The notes under the pieces were generated by a model. It worked only from the letters and a program-made list of their open reading frames with translations. It ran no database searches and was not told the origin of the DNA. 11,207 bases of DNA, taken from Chloroflexia bacterium. Lineage in GTDB: Bacteria > Chloroflexota > Chloroflexia > QHBQ01 > JADMIH01. Within the stretch, counting starts at the first letter, position 1. Every line of letters begins with the position of its first letter. Below are positions 1-5,938 of this stretch, piece after piece. Made by a program: the position numbers and the translations under genes. The DNA lies in NCBI GenBank assembly GCA_025927935.1, contig JAICKM010000160.1:1-11207 (forward strand), read 5' to 3'.

Positions 1-1973
1 TCCATACGCACGCGCTGGAAGTATTGGACACGGTAGGTTTTGCCGTCGGTGGGCGAGACTTCGTCGTGCTCCTCGGAGATGGGATAGCCGTTGACGAACA
101 GCCCGCCGTGTTTCTCCCAATATGCGCGGAAAGCGCCGCCGAGATTATGGCCGTTGAGGTAGGTCACGCCGGGGTCGGTCTGGCGGAGCGCGGCATCCTC
201 CGGCGGATAGAAATGCACGCCAAGCAAGCCAAGCAGCACCGCACCGGGTGTTCCAGCATTTTCCGGGTGGTACTCAAAGCGCGCCCGCTCGAAATATTGG
301 ACGAGGTAGAAATAGGTCGGGCCGTCGCCGGGACCGGTGGTCACGGTCTCGGTGAAGGGTTCGGTCAGCGGATAGCCGAACTGGGCCAGGCCGCCGTAGC
401 GCTGCCAGTAATCGCGCAGGGGTGGGGCCAGGGTGTGGCCGGTGGCGCTGAAATAGAGCGTGCCGGTAATGACCGGGTTGGGCACGGGGTCCACGGCGGC
501 GGGCGGAGGTGGCGTGGGCGTGGCCGTGGGCGTGGCGGTCGCCACGGCGGTCGGCGTAGCCGTAGGCGGGATCAACTCGGGCGGCACTTCGTAGACGTAC
601 AGGAAGCCGTCCGTCGAGGGAGCGTAAAGCGCGCCGTTGGCGATGACCGGGGCGGCGTAGATCGGCGCCGGGGTGCCGAAAATGAAAAGGCGGCGCCCGG
701 TCGTGGCATCGACGACGTGGACCTCGTTGTCCCCGGCCACGACGATCACGCCGTTGGCCCCGGCGGGTGAGGCGTACACCGAGCCCGTCAACGGATACTC
801 CCAGCGCAGGGCGCCGGTCACGGCGTCGAAGGCGCGCAGCGAACCGCCCGTCTCCTTGCCGTTAACGGTCGTTTTGCCGCCGGCCAGGTAGAGCACGCCG
901 TCATGGTACACTGCCGAGGCGATGGTGCCCTCGCCGCACTGTGGACAGTCGCCAGGCTTAGCGATACGATACTGCCAGAGCGGCCCCCGGTCGAGATGGC
1001 CGGCGTCAAAGACGTAGAAAAAGCCGTTCTTGTTACCCGCCGCGACCCGTAACTGGCCGTCCGCCGTGGTGAACAGGGTGGGCGTGGTGCCCCAGTCGGA
1101 GTCCTTGACCTCTTCATTGGCGGGCACGCGCCAGGCGTCGACCACCTCATAGGTGTTCAGGTCCACGGCGACAATCGAGTCGACATGGCCGAGCGCGTTG
1201 CCGGGCGAGCCGGTGGTGAGGAACATGCGGTTGTGCGCGGCATCAAGCGTGGGCGAGGTCCAGATGCCGCCGCCCAGGGTGCCGTCGGGGACGGTGTAGG
1301 CATAGCGGTCGTTCTTGCCGTCGGCCATATCCGCGCCCCACATGAAGCCGCGCACGAAGGGCCGGTCGCAGAAAGAGGCGATTCCGCTGTAGACGCGACC
1401 CCCGGCCACCAGGGGCGAGGCCCAGTTGTAGGCGCCGTTCTCCGGACGCGAGTCGCCGGTGAACAGCGACCACACCGGTTGGCCGGTGGCCGCATCGAGG
1501 GCGTAAAAGTTATCCGCGCCGCCGCCCACATAGACCCGGCCGGCGGCCACGGCGGCCCCGGAGGTGACGCCGACGTGATCCGGCTTGCAGACCTTGGGCG
1601 ACGCGCTGGTCGTGCCGAGGAAGATGCTCCAGCGGATGCTGCCGTCAGCCGTGTTCAGCGCGTATTCCTTGCCGTCCCACGCGCCCAGATAGACTGTATC
1701 ACCGGCGACGGCGGGCGAGGCGACCAGGCTATTGCCGATTTCCTTCTTCCAGCGCAGGCGCAACGCGGGCGCGGTCGTGGGGGATAGGGCGGTTTCGCCG
1801 TTGTTCCAGCTCTGGCGCTCGGCGTTGTTGAGGAACATCGGCCAATCGGCGGGGCCGGGTTGCCCCGCCATCGGGGCGGCCCCACCGGGCTTCGCCAACT
1901 GGGCGAGGCCCAGGACCATGACGGCGCATAACAGCAAGACGGCAGCCCCACGGGCCACCCAACGACCAGGCAT
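1..1973 (-). CDS. Secreted PQQ-type beta-propeller protein with C-terminal Chloroflexota surface repeats (3' end cut by window)
   Basis: The minus frame is open for 657 codons without a stop and runs off the left edge. Residues 1-35 form a signal peptide (RWVAR, then a Leu/Val/Ala core). About residues 45-462 contain eight blade-like repeats of the type 'SPxVAGxxVYxG...xxYALDxxTGxxxW', the PQQ/BamB-like pattern; the catalytic residues of alcohol dehydrogenases were not recognised. A Pro/Thr linker (about 463-494) joins two copies of an ~80-residue module: GHTLAPPLRDYWQRYGGL...FGYP...VQYFERARFEYHP and GHNLGGAFRAYWEKHGGL...GYP...VQYFQR. These modules recur in secreted Chloroflexota proteins; their function is unknown to me. 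The second is truncated. ATG 1973 is preferred over the in-frame ATG at 1988 because GAGGAA lies 7 nt upstream. Likely a cell-surface structural or binding protein; an enzymatic quinoprotein role is possible but unsupported. One Cys pair (CPQC) is not a haem motif, since no His follows. Confidence 0.88.
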   Translation of the reverse strand, partial: MPGRWVARGAAVLLLCAVMVLGLAQLAKPGGAAPMAGQPGPADWPMFLNNAERQSWNNGETALSPTTAPALRLRWKKEIGNSLVASPAVAGDTVYLGAWDGKEYALNTADGSIRWSIFLGTTSASPKVCKPDHVGVTSGAAVAAGRVYVGGGADNFYALDAATGQPVWSLFTGDSRPENGAYNWASPLVAGGRVYSGIASFCDRPFVRGFMWGADMADGKNDRYAYTVPDGTLGGGIWTSPTLDAAHNRMFLTTGSPGNALGHVDSIVAVDLNTYEVVDAWRVPANEEVKDSDWGTTPTLFTTADGQLRVAAGNKNGFFYVFDAGHLDRGPLWQYRIAKPGDCPQCGEGTIASAVYHDGVLYLAGGKTTVNGKETGGSLRAFDAVTGALRWEYPLTGSVYASPAGANGVIVVAGDNEVHVVDATTGRRLFIFGTPAPIYAAPVIANGALYAPSTDGFLYVYEVPPELIPPTATPTAVATATPTATPTPPPPAAVDPVPNPVITGTLYFSATGHTLAPPLRDYWQRYGGLAQFGYPLTEPFTETVTTGPGDGPTYFYLVQYFERARFEYHPENAGTPGAVLLGLLGVHFYPPEDAALRQTDPGVTYLNGHNLGGAFRAYWEKHGGLFVNGYPISEEHDEVSPTDGKTYRVQYFQRVRM

Positions 1974-1980
1974 ATGCAGA

Positions 1981-1986
1981 TTCCTC
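1981..1986 (-). promoter_or_regulatory. Ribosome binding site of the propeller gene
   Basis: GAGGAA on the minus strand ends 7 nt before ATG 1973. The ATG at 1988 has no purine-rich sequence upstream, so this site decides in favour of the shorter start. Confidence 0.6.
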
Positions 1987-2031
1987 ATCTAAGGGCTGTG
2001 CAGCAAGGGCCGCAGCAGCCGGGCAATATCA

Positions 2032-2059
2032 GGGCATCTCGTGGTAGTACGAGATGCCC
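2032..2059 (-). promoter_or_regulatory. Perfect 11-bp stem-loop in the leader of the propeller gene
   Basis: The arms GGGCATCTCGT (2032-2042) and ACGAGATGCCC (2049-2059) are exact reverse complements around a 6-nt loop. No U-tract follows on either strand. It begins about 10 nt after the predicted transcription start of the propeller gene and ends about 60 nt before its start codon. It may be an mRNA 5' stabiliser, an attenuator, or an operator. It is less likely a terminator of the LLM gene, because the promoter lies between that gene and the hairpin. Confidence 0.6.
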
Positions 2060-2074
2060 GAAATGCAACGGCAC

Positions 2075-2104
2075 AGTATAGGAAACGAACCCAGCCGGTG
2101 TCAA
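2075..2104 (-). promoter_or_regulatory. Strong sigma70-like promoter for the propeller gene
   Basis: On the minus strand a perfect -35 box TTGACA (2099-2104) is followed after 18 bp by TATACT (2075-2080), a 5/6 match to the -10 consensus. Transcription would start near 2068, giving a leader of about 95 nt that contains the 2032-2059 hairpin. The promoter begins about 30 bp after the stop of the LLM gene on the same strand, so the propeller gene can be transcribed independently. Confidence 0.75.
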
Positions 2105-2132
2105 GGACGTGACCAGACGATCATGCCTGGCA

Positions 2133-3152
2133 CTAGCTCCGCGCGAACACCTCCGCGGCGGCGGCCCACTCGGCATCGCGTTCGCCGGGGGCGAACGGTA
2201 GATAAAAGGCGGCCCGATCCAGCAGCCCCCCATAGCGGGCTAGAATGGCGCCCGCGGCCTCGGCCAGGGTATCGCCTTCCACGGCGAATTCGGCCAGCAT
2301 GGCGTCGTCGATCACGGCGCCCATCTCGTCCCAGCGCCCGCGGGCGGCAAGTTGGGCCAGCGCGGCGCCCTTGTCGGCCCAGCCGTGGAGTTCAAGCAAG
2401 GTGGCATAGCTGGGGGTCGAGGCGTAGAAGGCGATCTGGCGGCGCATGGCGTCGCGCATGGCGGCTCGCGCGGCACCCTGGCCGGTGATCACAAACACGC
2501 TGGCGCTGACCTGGATCGCGCCGCGGTCGCGTCCGGATGCGGCCAACCCTTCGCCGATCCAGGGCAGCACGTTCTCGCGCAGGTAGCGAGCGGTGTGGAA
2601 GGGATGCACATGGAAGCCCTGGCAGGTCTCGCCGGCCAGGCGGCACAGCCCGTGGTTCACCCCGGCGATAAAGATCGGCGGCTCGCCGTAGGGCAGCGGC
2701 CCCGGATTGAAGAAGGGCGTCATCAGCTTGAGCGTGTAATAGGGGCCTTCGTGGCGCAGGCGCTCTCCTGTCTGCCAGGAGGCCCAGACGGCGCGCATGG
2801 CGGCGAGGTAGTCGCGCAGGCGGGCAACGGGCGCGTCCCAGGGCGCGGCGAAGCGGCGCTCGATGTGGGCTTTGACCTGCGTGCCCAGGCCGAGAATGAA
2901 GCGGCCCTGGCCGGCGCGCGCCAGGTCCCAGGCGGTATAGGCCATTGCGGTCGGGCTACGCGGGAAGGCGAGCGCGATGGCGGTGCCCAGGTGGATGCGC
3001 TCGGTGGCGACGGCGGCCAGGCCCAGCGGCAAAAACGGGTCGTGCTGAATCTCGGTGGTCCAGAGCGCCTGGAGACCCAGGCGCTCGGCGGCGACCGCGG
3101 TGGGTCCGGCATCGCGCAATTCGGGCGGTTGGATGACGGCATCAAAATACAT
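2133..3152 (-). CDS. LLM-class F420-dependent oxidoreductase, TIGR03617-like
   Basis: The 339-residue product is a luciferase-like monooxygenase-fold (TIM barrel) flavin/deazaflavin enzyme. It is expected to use reduced F420 for hydride transfer to an unknown substrate in the cytoplasm. Visible family landmarks are MYFDAVIQPP at the N terminus, WTTEIQHDPFLPL (31-43), ERIHLGTAIALAFPRSP (51-67), GRFILGLGTQVKAHIERRF (83-101), PIFIAGVNHGLCRLAGE (159-175) and GFHVHPFHTARYLRE (179-193). From memory these match the MSMEG_2256/TIGR03617 subfamily closely. The open frame extends 28 codons further upstream, but that extension overlaps the predicted -10 box (3235-3240), while ATG 3152 has AGGGAG 6 nt upstream, so I choose 3152. 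It is transcribed alone and lies about 5 kb from the F420 synthesis genes. Use of F420 rather than FMN is inferred from the subfamily. Confidence 0.9.
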   Translation of the reverse strand: MYFDAVIQPPELRDAGPTAVAAERLGLQALWTTEIQHDPFLPLGLAAVATERIHLGTAIALAFPRSPTAMAYTAWDLARAGQGRFILGLGTQVKAHIERRFAAPWDAPVARLRDYLAAMRAVWASWQTGERLRHEGPYYTLKLMTPFFNPGPLPYGEPPIFIAGVNHGLCRLAGETCQGFHVHPFHTARYLRENVLPWIGEGLAASGRDRGAIQVSASVFVITGQGAARAAMRDAMRRQIAFYASTPSYATLLELHGWADKGAALAQLAARGRWDEMGAVIDDAMLAEFAVEGDTLAEAAGAILARYGGLLDRAAFYLPFAPGERDAEWAAAAEVFARS

Positions 3153-3158
3153 GATCTG

Positions 3159-3164
3159 CTCCCT
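3159..3164 (-). promoter_or_regulatory. Ribosome binding site deciding the start of the TIGR03617-like gene
   Basis: AGGGAG on the minus strand, 6 nt before ATG 3152. It supports the shorter start against the 28-codon upstream extension. Confidence 0.65.
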
Positions 3165-3234
3165 TTCCGGCGCATGGCGGCCCGGCGGCGAAAGCCGGCG
3201 CGCGACGCAGGGTGTAAATGGTAGAGTCGGCGCC

Positions 3235-3240
3235 ATTATA
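3235..3240 (-). promoter_or_regulatory. Extended -10 promoter of the TIGR03617-like oxidoreductase gene
   Basis: A perfect TATAAT on the minus strand is preceded by TGT, making the extended -10 pattern TGnTATAAT. No good -35 box is seen; that region is taken up by the GC palindrome 3247-3264. Transcription would start near 3228, giving a leader of about 75 nt before ATG 3152. Confidence 0.6.
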
Positions 3241-3246
3241 ACACAG

Positions 3247-3264
3247 CCCGGCGGCGCCGCCGGG
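3247..3264. repeat. Perfect 18-bp GC palindrome over the -35 region
   Basis: CCCGGCGGC followed directly by GCCGCCGGG. It is a perfect palindrome starting 7 bp upstream of the TATAAT box, spanning the spacer and -35 positions. That position suits a repressor or activator operator, but the all-GC composition makes chance occurrence easier in this genome. Confidence 0.4.
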
Positions 3265-3416
3265 GACCGGGAGCAGCCACGCGGCTACGTTACGCGGGCA
3301 CAAAACCTGCATTAGGGGCAGAGAGTTCAACTAAGAAACAACCCCCCACAGCAGCAGGACTCAATGGACGAGGCCCTGGCTGAGAATCGAATTGGCGGGC
3401 GAAAGGTATAGCGCGA

Positions 3417-3435
3417 TTTGGTAAAGTTTGGTAAA
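3417..3435 (+). repeat. Tandem direct repeat TTTGGTAAA, 10-bp period
   Basis: Two identical 9-mers (3417-3425 and 3427-3435) are separated by one G, so they sit one helical turn apart. Each reads as TGG plus TAAAGT or TAAACT, a weak extended -10. It may be the promoter of the zinc-ribbon gene about 150 bp downstream, or a pair of half-sites for a regulator. Neither is demonstrated. Confidence 0.35.
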
Positions 3436-3584
3436 CTAGGATCAACACACCCTCCGCATTTGCTGCCGCCAAGGAGGGCGTGAACGGCTAGTAGCATGTA
3501 TAGCAGCACCCGATCCCCTACCACCATCGGGCGCCGTCCGATCCATTGCAGTCTCCGCCACCCAACTAGTGATTGGATTCCCTC

Positions 3585-4184
3585 ATGGCTACTCTTACGC
3601 AGTGCCCGGCTTGTGGCGAGCCGGTCCAGCCGTTTTGGCGTGATTGCCCACAGTGTGGCGCGGCCTTCCCCGCCCCCGGGGCGAGTACGGTAGCGGTCCT
3701 CTCGGCGCCGGCTATCGGCCTGGTGAACTGTCCCGCCTGTGGGGGCGCGCTGCCGTTGCCGGCGGCGGGCGCCCAGTACATCCGCTGCTCCTACTGCCGC
3801 TCCAGCCTCCGCCTGCGCCGGGATGGCGACACGCTGAGCCTGGAGTTGGCATACCGGCCGGGGCCGCGGGTGGGCCGCGACGGCCCACTACCCGATCTGC
3901 AACACGGCTTGCAGGCCGAGGCACAACTCCAGCAGTTGCTGCTGGAAGTGCCCGCCTTACGCACGCAGGTGGCAACGCTGCAACGAGGCGGTGGCGGTCT
4001 CGAACTGGTGGAGGCCAAACGCCAACTGGCTGCGGTCGAGGACCAGATCTGGGCCTTGCAACTCGAATTGTACCCGGAGGAATCGCGGCAAGCGCACCCA
4101 GTTCGCCCAAAGCTGATGCCTACGCTGCTGAGTGTGGCGGCGCTGGCGGTGCTGGTGGGCATGGCGCTGATCTTCTTGCACTAG
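3585..4184 (+). CDS. Double zinc-ribbon, coiled-coil, tail-anchored membrane protein
   Basis: The 199-residue product has three parts. The N terminus holds two Cys4 zinc ribbons: C7/C10 with C21/C24, and C49/C52 with C68/C71 (CPACG...CPQCG, CPACGG...CSYC). A middle segment (about 105-155) is rich in Leu, Gln and Glu (HGLQAEAQLQQLLLEV, VEAKRQLAAVEDQIW) and looks like a coiled coil. One hydrophobic segment lies at the very C terminus (about 178-198, LLSVAALAVLVGMALIF), so the ribbons should face the cytoplasm. No enzyme domain is visible; an adaptor or scaffold role is inference. ATG 3585 is chosen; a TTG at 3573 would add four residues, and neither start has a clear ribosome site. It stands alone and converges on the HD gene. 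Confidence 0.8.
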   Translation: MATLTQCPACGEPVQPFWRDCPQCGAAFPAPGASTVAVLSAPAIGLVNCPACGGALPLPAAGAQYIRCSYCRSSLRLRRDGDTLSLELAYRPGPRVGRDGPLPDLQHGLQAEAQLQQLLLEVPALRTQVATLQRGGGGLELVEAKRQLAAVEDQIWALQLELYPEESRQAHPVRPKLMPTLLSVAALAVLVGMALIFLH

Positions 4185-4246
4185 CAGGCAGCGCCCCCCG
4201 CGAGCCGCCGGACCCTAGAGCGACCAGGTTCCTCAACGTGTGGGGA

Positions 4247-4918
4247 TCAATCGGCGGCCATTTCGGCGTCCAGGCGGGCGAGGAAAGCGACCAGGCAGGC
4301 GTGGCGTTCTTCAGCCAGCGCCCGGCCGGTGGGCGTGTGCATATGGTCGCGCAAGCGCAACAGCTTCTCGTGGAAATGGCCGATGCTCGACACGGGCGAC
4401 GAATGTAACCCGCTCGTGGGCTGGGCCGGGTCGAGCGCGGCCCAGTCGCCGGTAAGCGCGTCAAAGCCGGAGGGACGATTTTTCTCTCCGCCATAGGCAA
4501 AGGTACGCACGACGCCCCAGGCGCCCAGGGCATCGAGCCGGTCGGCGTCACGGAAGATGAAGACCTCCGGCGGCAACTCGCCCGGTTCGGGCTGGTGGCG
4601 CGCCGACCAGGAGTGATAGCGGATACAGGCGCGCACCGCCGGCCAGCCGGCAGTCGGGAATCCCACGCGCGGCAATATGTCTTCGGCGAAGGCCACGGCG
4701 CGAGCCTTATCGGCGTTAGCCGGGTCGCCGCGGAACAGGTCGTGCAAGTAGGCGGCGGCGACCAGCGCCTGGCGATCGCCGCCCTCCGCTTGCGCGATGC
4801 GCTGGGCCAGGTTGCGCACGCGCAAGCAGTGGGCCAGATCGTGGCCGCTCGCCTCGCCCAGCAACAGCGGCCCGACCTGCGGCACAAGCTCCGTTTCCCA
4901 GGGCCAGGCTCCCGCCAT
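4247..4918 (-). CDS. HD-domain phosphohydrolase (YedJ/YpgQ-like)
   Basis: The 223-residue protein shows the full HD metal-binding set: H30 in GHDLAHCLRV, the H59-D60 doublet in AAYLHDLFR, and D126 in FRDADRLDALG, with YHSW (101-104) between them. Length and motif spacing fit the cytoplasmic YedJ/YpgQ-type HD hydrolases, which act on nucleotides or similar phosphate esters; the substrate here is unknown. The start codon shares one base with the stop of the upstream Rieske gene (TGATG), and a GGAG lies 8 nt before it. Translation is therefore probably coupled, and the two form a minus-strand operon. The 62-bp gap to the converging zinc-ribbon gene shows no clear terminator. Confidence 0.87.
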   Translation of the reverse strand: MAGAWPWETELVPQVGPLLLGEASGHDLAHCLRVRNLAQRIAQAEGGDRQALVAAAYLHDLFRGDPANADKARAVAFAEDILPRVGFPTAGWPAVRACIRYHSWSARHQPEPGELPPEVFIFRDADRLDALGAWGVVRTFAYGGEKNRPSGFDALTGDWAALDPAQPTSGLHSSPVSSIGHFHEKLLRLRDHMHTPTGRALAEERHACLVAFLARLDAEMAAD

Positions 4919-5802
4919 CAGGCTTGCTCCAGGCGCACCTCGATGCGGCCGTTGCGCTCCCGTGTATCATAGCTAGGCACAGGATAGACCGAGGGGCCGT
5001 GCAACAGGCGGCCGTCGCTCACGTCGAACTGCGAGCCGTGCCAGGGGCAGGTCACGCAATGATCATCCAGTTCGCCCTCCCAGAGCGGGCCGCCCAGGTG
5101 CGGGCAGGTGCCGTTGAAGGCGTGCAGACCGTCGTCGTCGCGCAGCAGCACCACGGCCTTGCCGTCGAGATCATACTTATGCATCTTGCCGTCGGCCAGG
5201 TCCTGGCTTGCGGCCAGGTCGGTATAGTCTTCCGGGCCATCCACCCAGGCATTACGGTTCACGGCCTGACCGGTCGCGAAGACGAGATCACCGCCGACAT
5301 AGGCGGCCGTGGCCGAAATCAGGTAGCCCGTGGCCGAGAGCGTGCGGGCACGCGCCCGGTCGCCCCCGTTGAGCCGCAGGGCCAGCGAACCCAAGTAGAA
5401 GACCAGGCTGACGGCGTTCAGCAGCCCATGGACCAGGCCCATCTTGCGCTGGATCCCGCCGACCTCGCTCCAGTCGGTGAAGCCGGTCGCCGCCGCGCCG
5501 ACCGCAGCCACCACCCCGACGCCCACGGCCAGATCCGAGGCATTATCCAGGCCCGCATCGTCACCCCGCTGGGCGCTGACCACATCAAACACCTGAGCCA
5601 GGGTCCAGGCGCCTACCGGGACATCGGTAATCATCGGATGCACCGGGTGCCCCAGCCAGACGCCGTTCAACGCGTCCTTGACCGTGCGGCCCGCCTGGCC
5701 GCTGTTGTTGAACAGGTCGTTGATGATCGGCTGGAGCGCATCCGCGACCTGATCGACCCAGGCTTGCTTTGCCAGCAACTGTTCCACAAGTCCTTTTGCC
5801 AT
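4918..5802 (-). CDS. DUF2231 membrane domain fused to a Rieske [2Fe-2S] domain
   Basis: The 294-residue protein joins two domains. Residues about 45-180 are DUF2231: the GHPVHPMITDVPVGAW motif (51-66) and four hydrophobic segments near 60-75, 91-110, 123-143 and 157-178. Residues about 192-294 are a Rieske domain with both ligand motifs intact: C233-P-H235 and C252-P-W-H255 (CPHLGG, CPWHGSQFD). The extra disulphide cysteines of bc1-type Rieske proteins are absent, so this is the ferredoxin type. It probably passes electrons at the membrane; the partner is not visible. The fusion is a known architecture. A strong ribosome site, AAAGGAG, ends 7 nt before ATG 5802. The gene leads a two-gene operon with the HD hydrolase. 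Confidence 0.92.
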   Translation of the reverse strand: MAKGLVEQLLAKQAWVDQVADALQPIINDLFNNSGQAGRTVKDALNGVWLGHPVHPMITDVPVGAWTLAQVFDVVSAQRGDDAGLDNASDLAVGVGVVAAVGAAATGFTDWSEVGGIQRKMGLVHGLLNAVSLVFYLGSLALRLNGGDRARARTLSATGYLISATAAYVGGDLVFATGQAVNRNAWVDGPEDYTDLAASQDLADGKMHKYDLDGKAVVLLRDDDGLHAFNGTCPHLGGPLWEGELDDHCVTCPWHGSQFDVSDGRLLHGPSVYPVPSYDTRERNGRIEVRLEQA

Positions 5803-5809
5803 GGTACTG

Positions 5810-5816
5810 CTCCTTT
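5810..5816 (-). promoter_or_regulatory. Strong Shine-Dalgarno of the DUF2231-Rieske gene
   Basis: AAAGGAG on the minus strand with a 7-nt spacer to ATG 5802; one of the best ribosome sites in the window. Confidence 0.7.
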
Positions 5817-5896
5817 AGACCCGCCATGCAGGTCAGGGGTAAGCGGCGCCGTGCGACGCCGATAGGGAGAATCACGAGGCTTCAGAGCAGAATTCA

Positions 5897-5922
5897 TGCC
5901 GCATGTCCGGCTTCTTGCGGCA
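5897..5922. repeat. 7-bp inverted repeat in the gap between glycosyltransferase and Rieske genes
   Basis: The arms TGCCGCA (5897-5903) and TGCGGCA (5916-5922) enclose a 12-nt loop, about 17 bp after the glycosyltransferase stop on the minus strand. No T-tract follows. It might be a weak terminator. The GCCGCA/TGCGGC core is the same as in the hairpin at 7907-7923. Confidence 0.35.
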
Positions 5923-5938
5923 GGCCAACGGGATCGGG

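Larger units (their letters stand above)
3153..3584. other. Intergenic region between divergent LLM and zinc-ribbon genes
   Basis: About 430 bp without a convincing gene. The middle (about 3300-3450) is visibly more AT-rich than the surrounding coding DNA. It holds the LLM promoter near 3235, an 18-bp palindrome (3247-3264), and a tandem TTTGGTAAA repeat (3417-3435). A CCCTCC/GGAGGG inverted repeat (3450-3455, 3473-3478) has a 17-nt spacer. Small open frames here lack ribosome sites and recognisable protein sequence. No RNA gene is recognised. Confidence 0.6.

Noticed and set aside
507..570. Repetitive GTGGGCGTGGC tract as a possible DNA repeat element
   Set aside because: It is explained by the TPTATPT-type linker encoded on the minus strand; it is a coding low-complexity stretch.
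24..770. Long plus-strand open frames opposite the propeller gene
   Set aside because: The translation is Gly/Arg-rich repeat sequence produced by the Pro/Thr linker and GC-rich codons of the real minus-strand gene.
905..965. CPQCG in the propeller as a possible c-type haem site
   Set aside because: The haem motif needs His directly after the second Cys; here Gly follows. The cysteines may form a disulphide.
2352..3224. A 290-codon plus-strand open frame opposite the TIGR03617-like gene
   Set aside because: It is a mirror of the LLM coding frame, with no motif of its own.
3480..3693. Small open frames after an AAGGAGG at 3471-3477
   Set aside because: The GTG at 3480 is too close to the purine run and reaches a stop after three codons. 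The frame from 3496 overlaps the zinc-ribbon gene and has no protein-like sequence.
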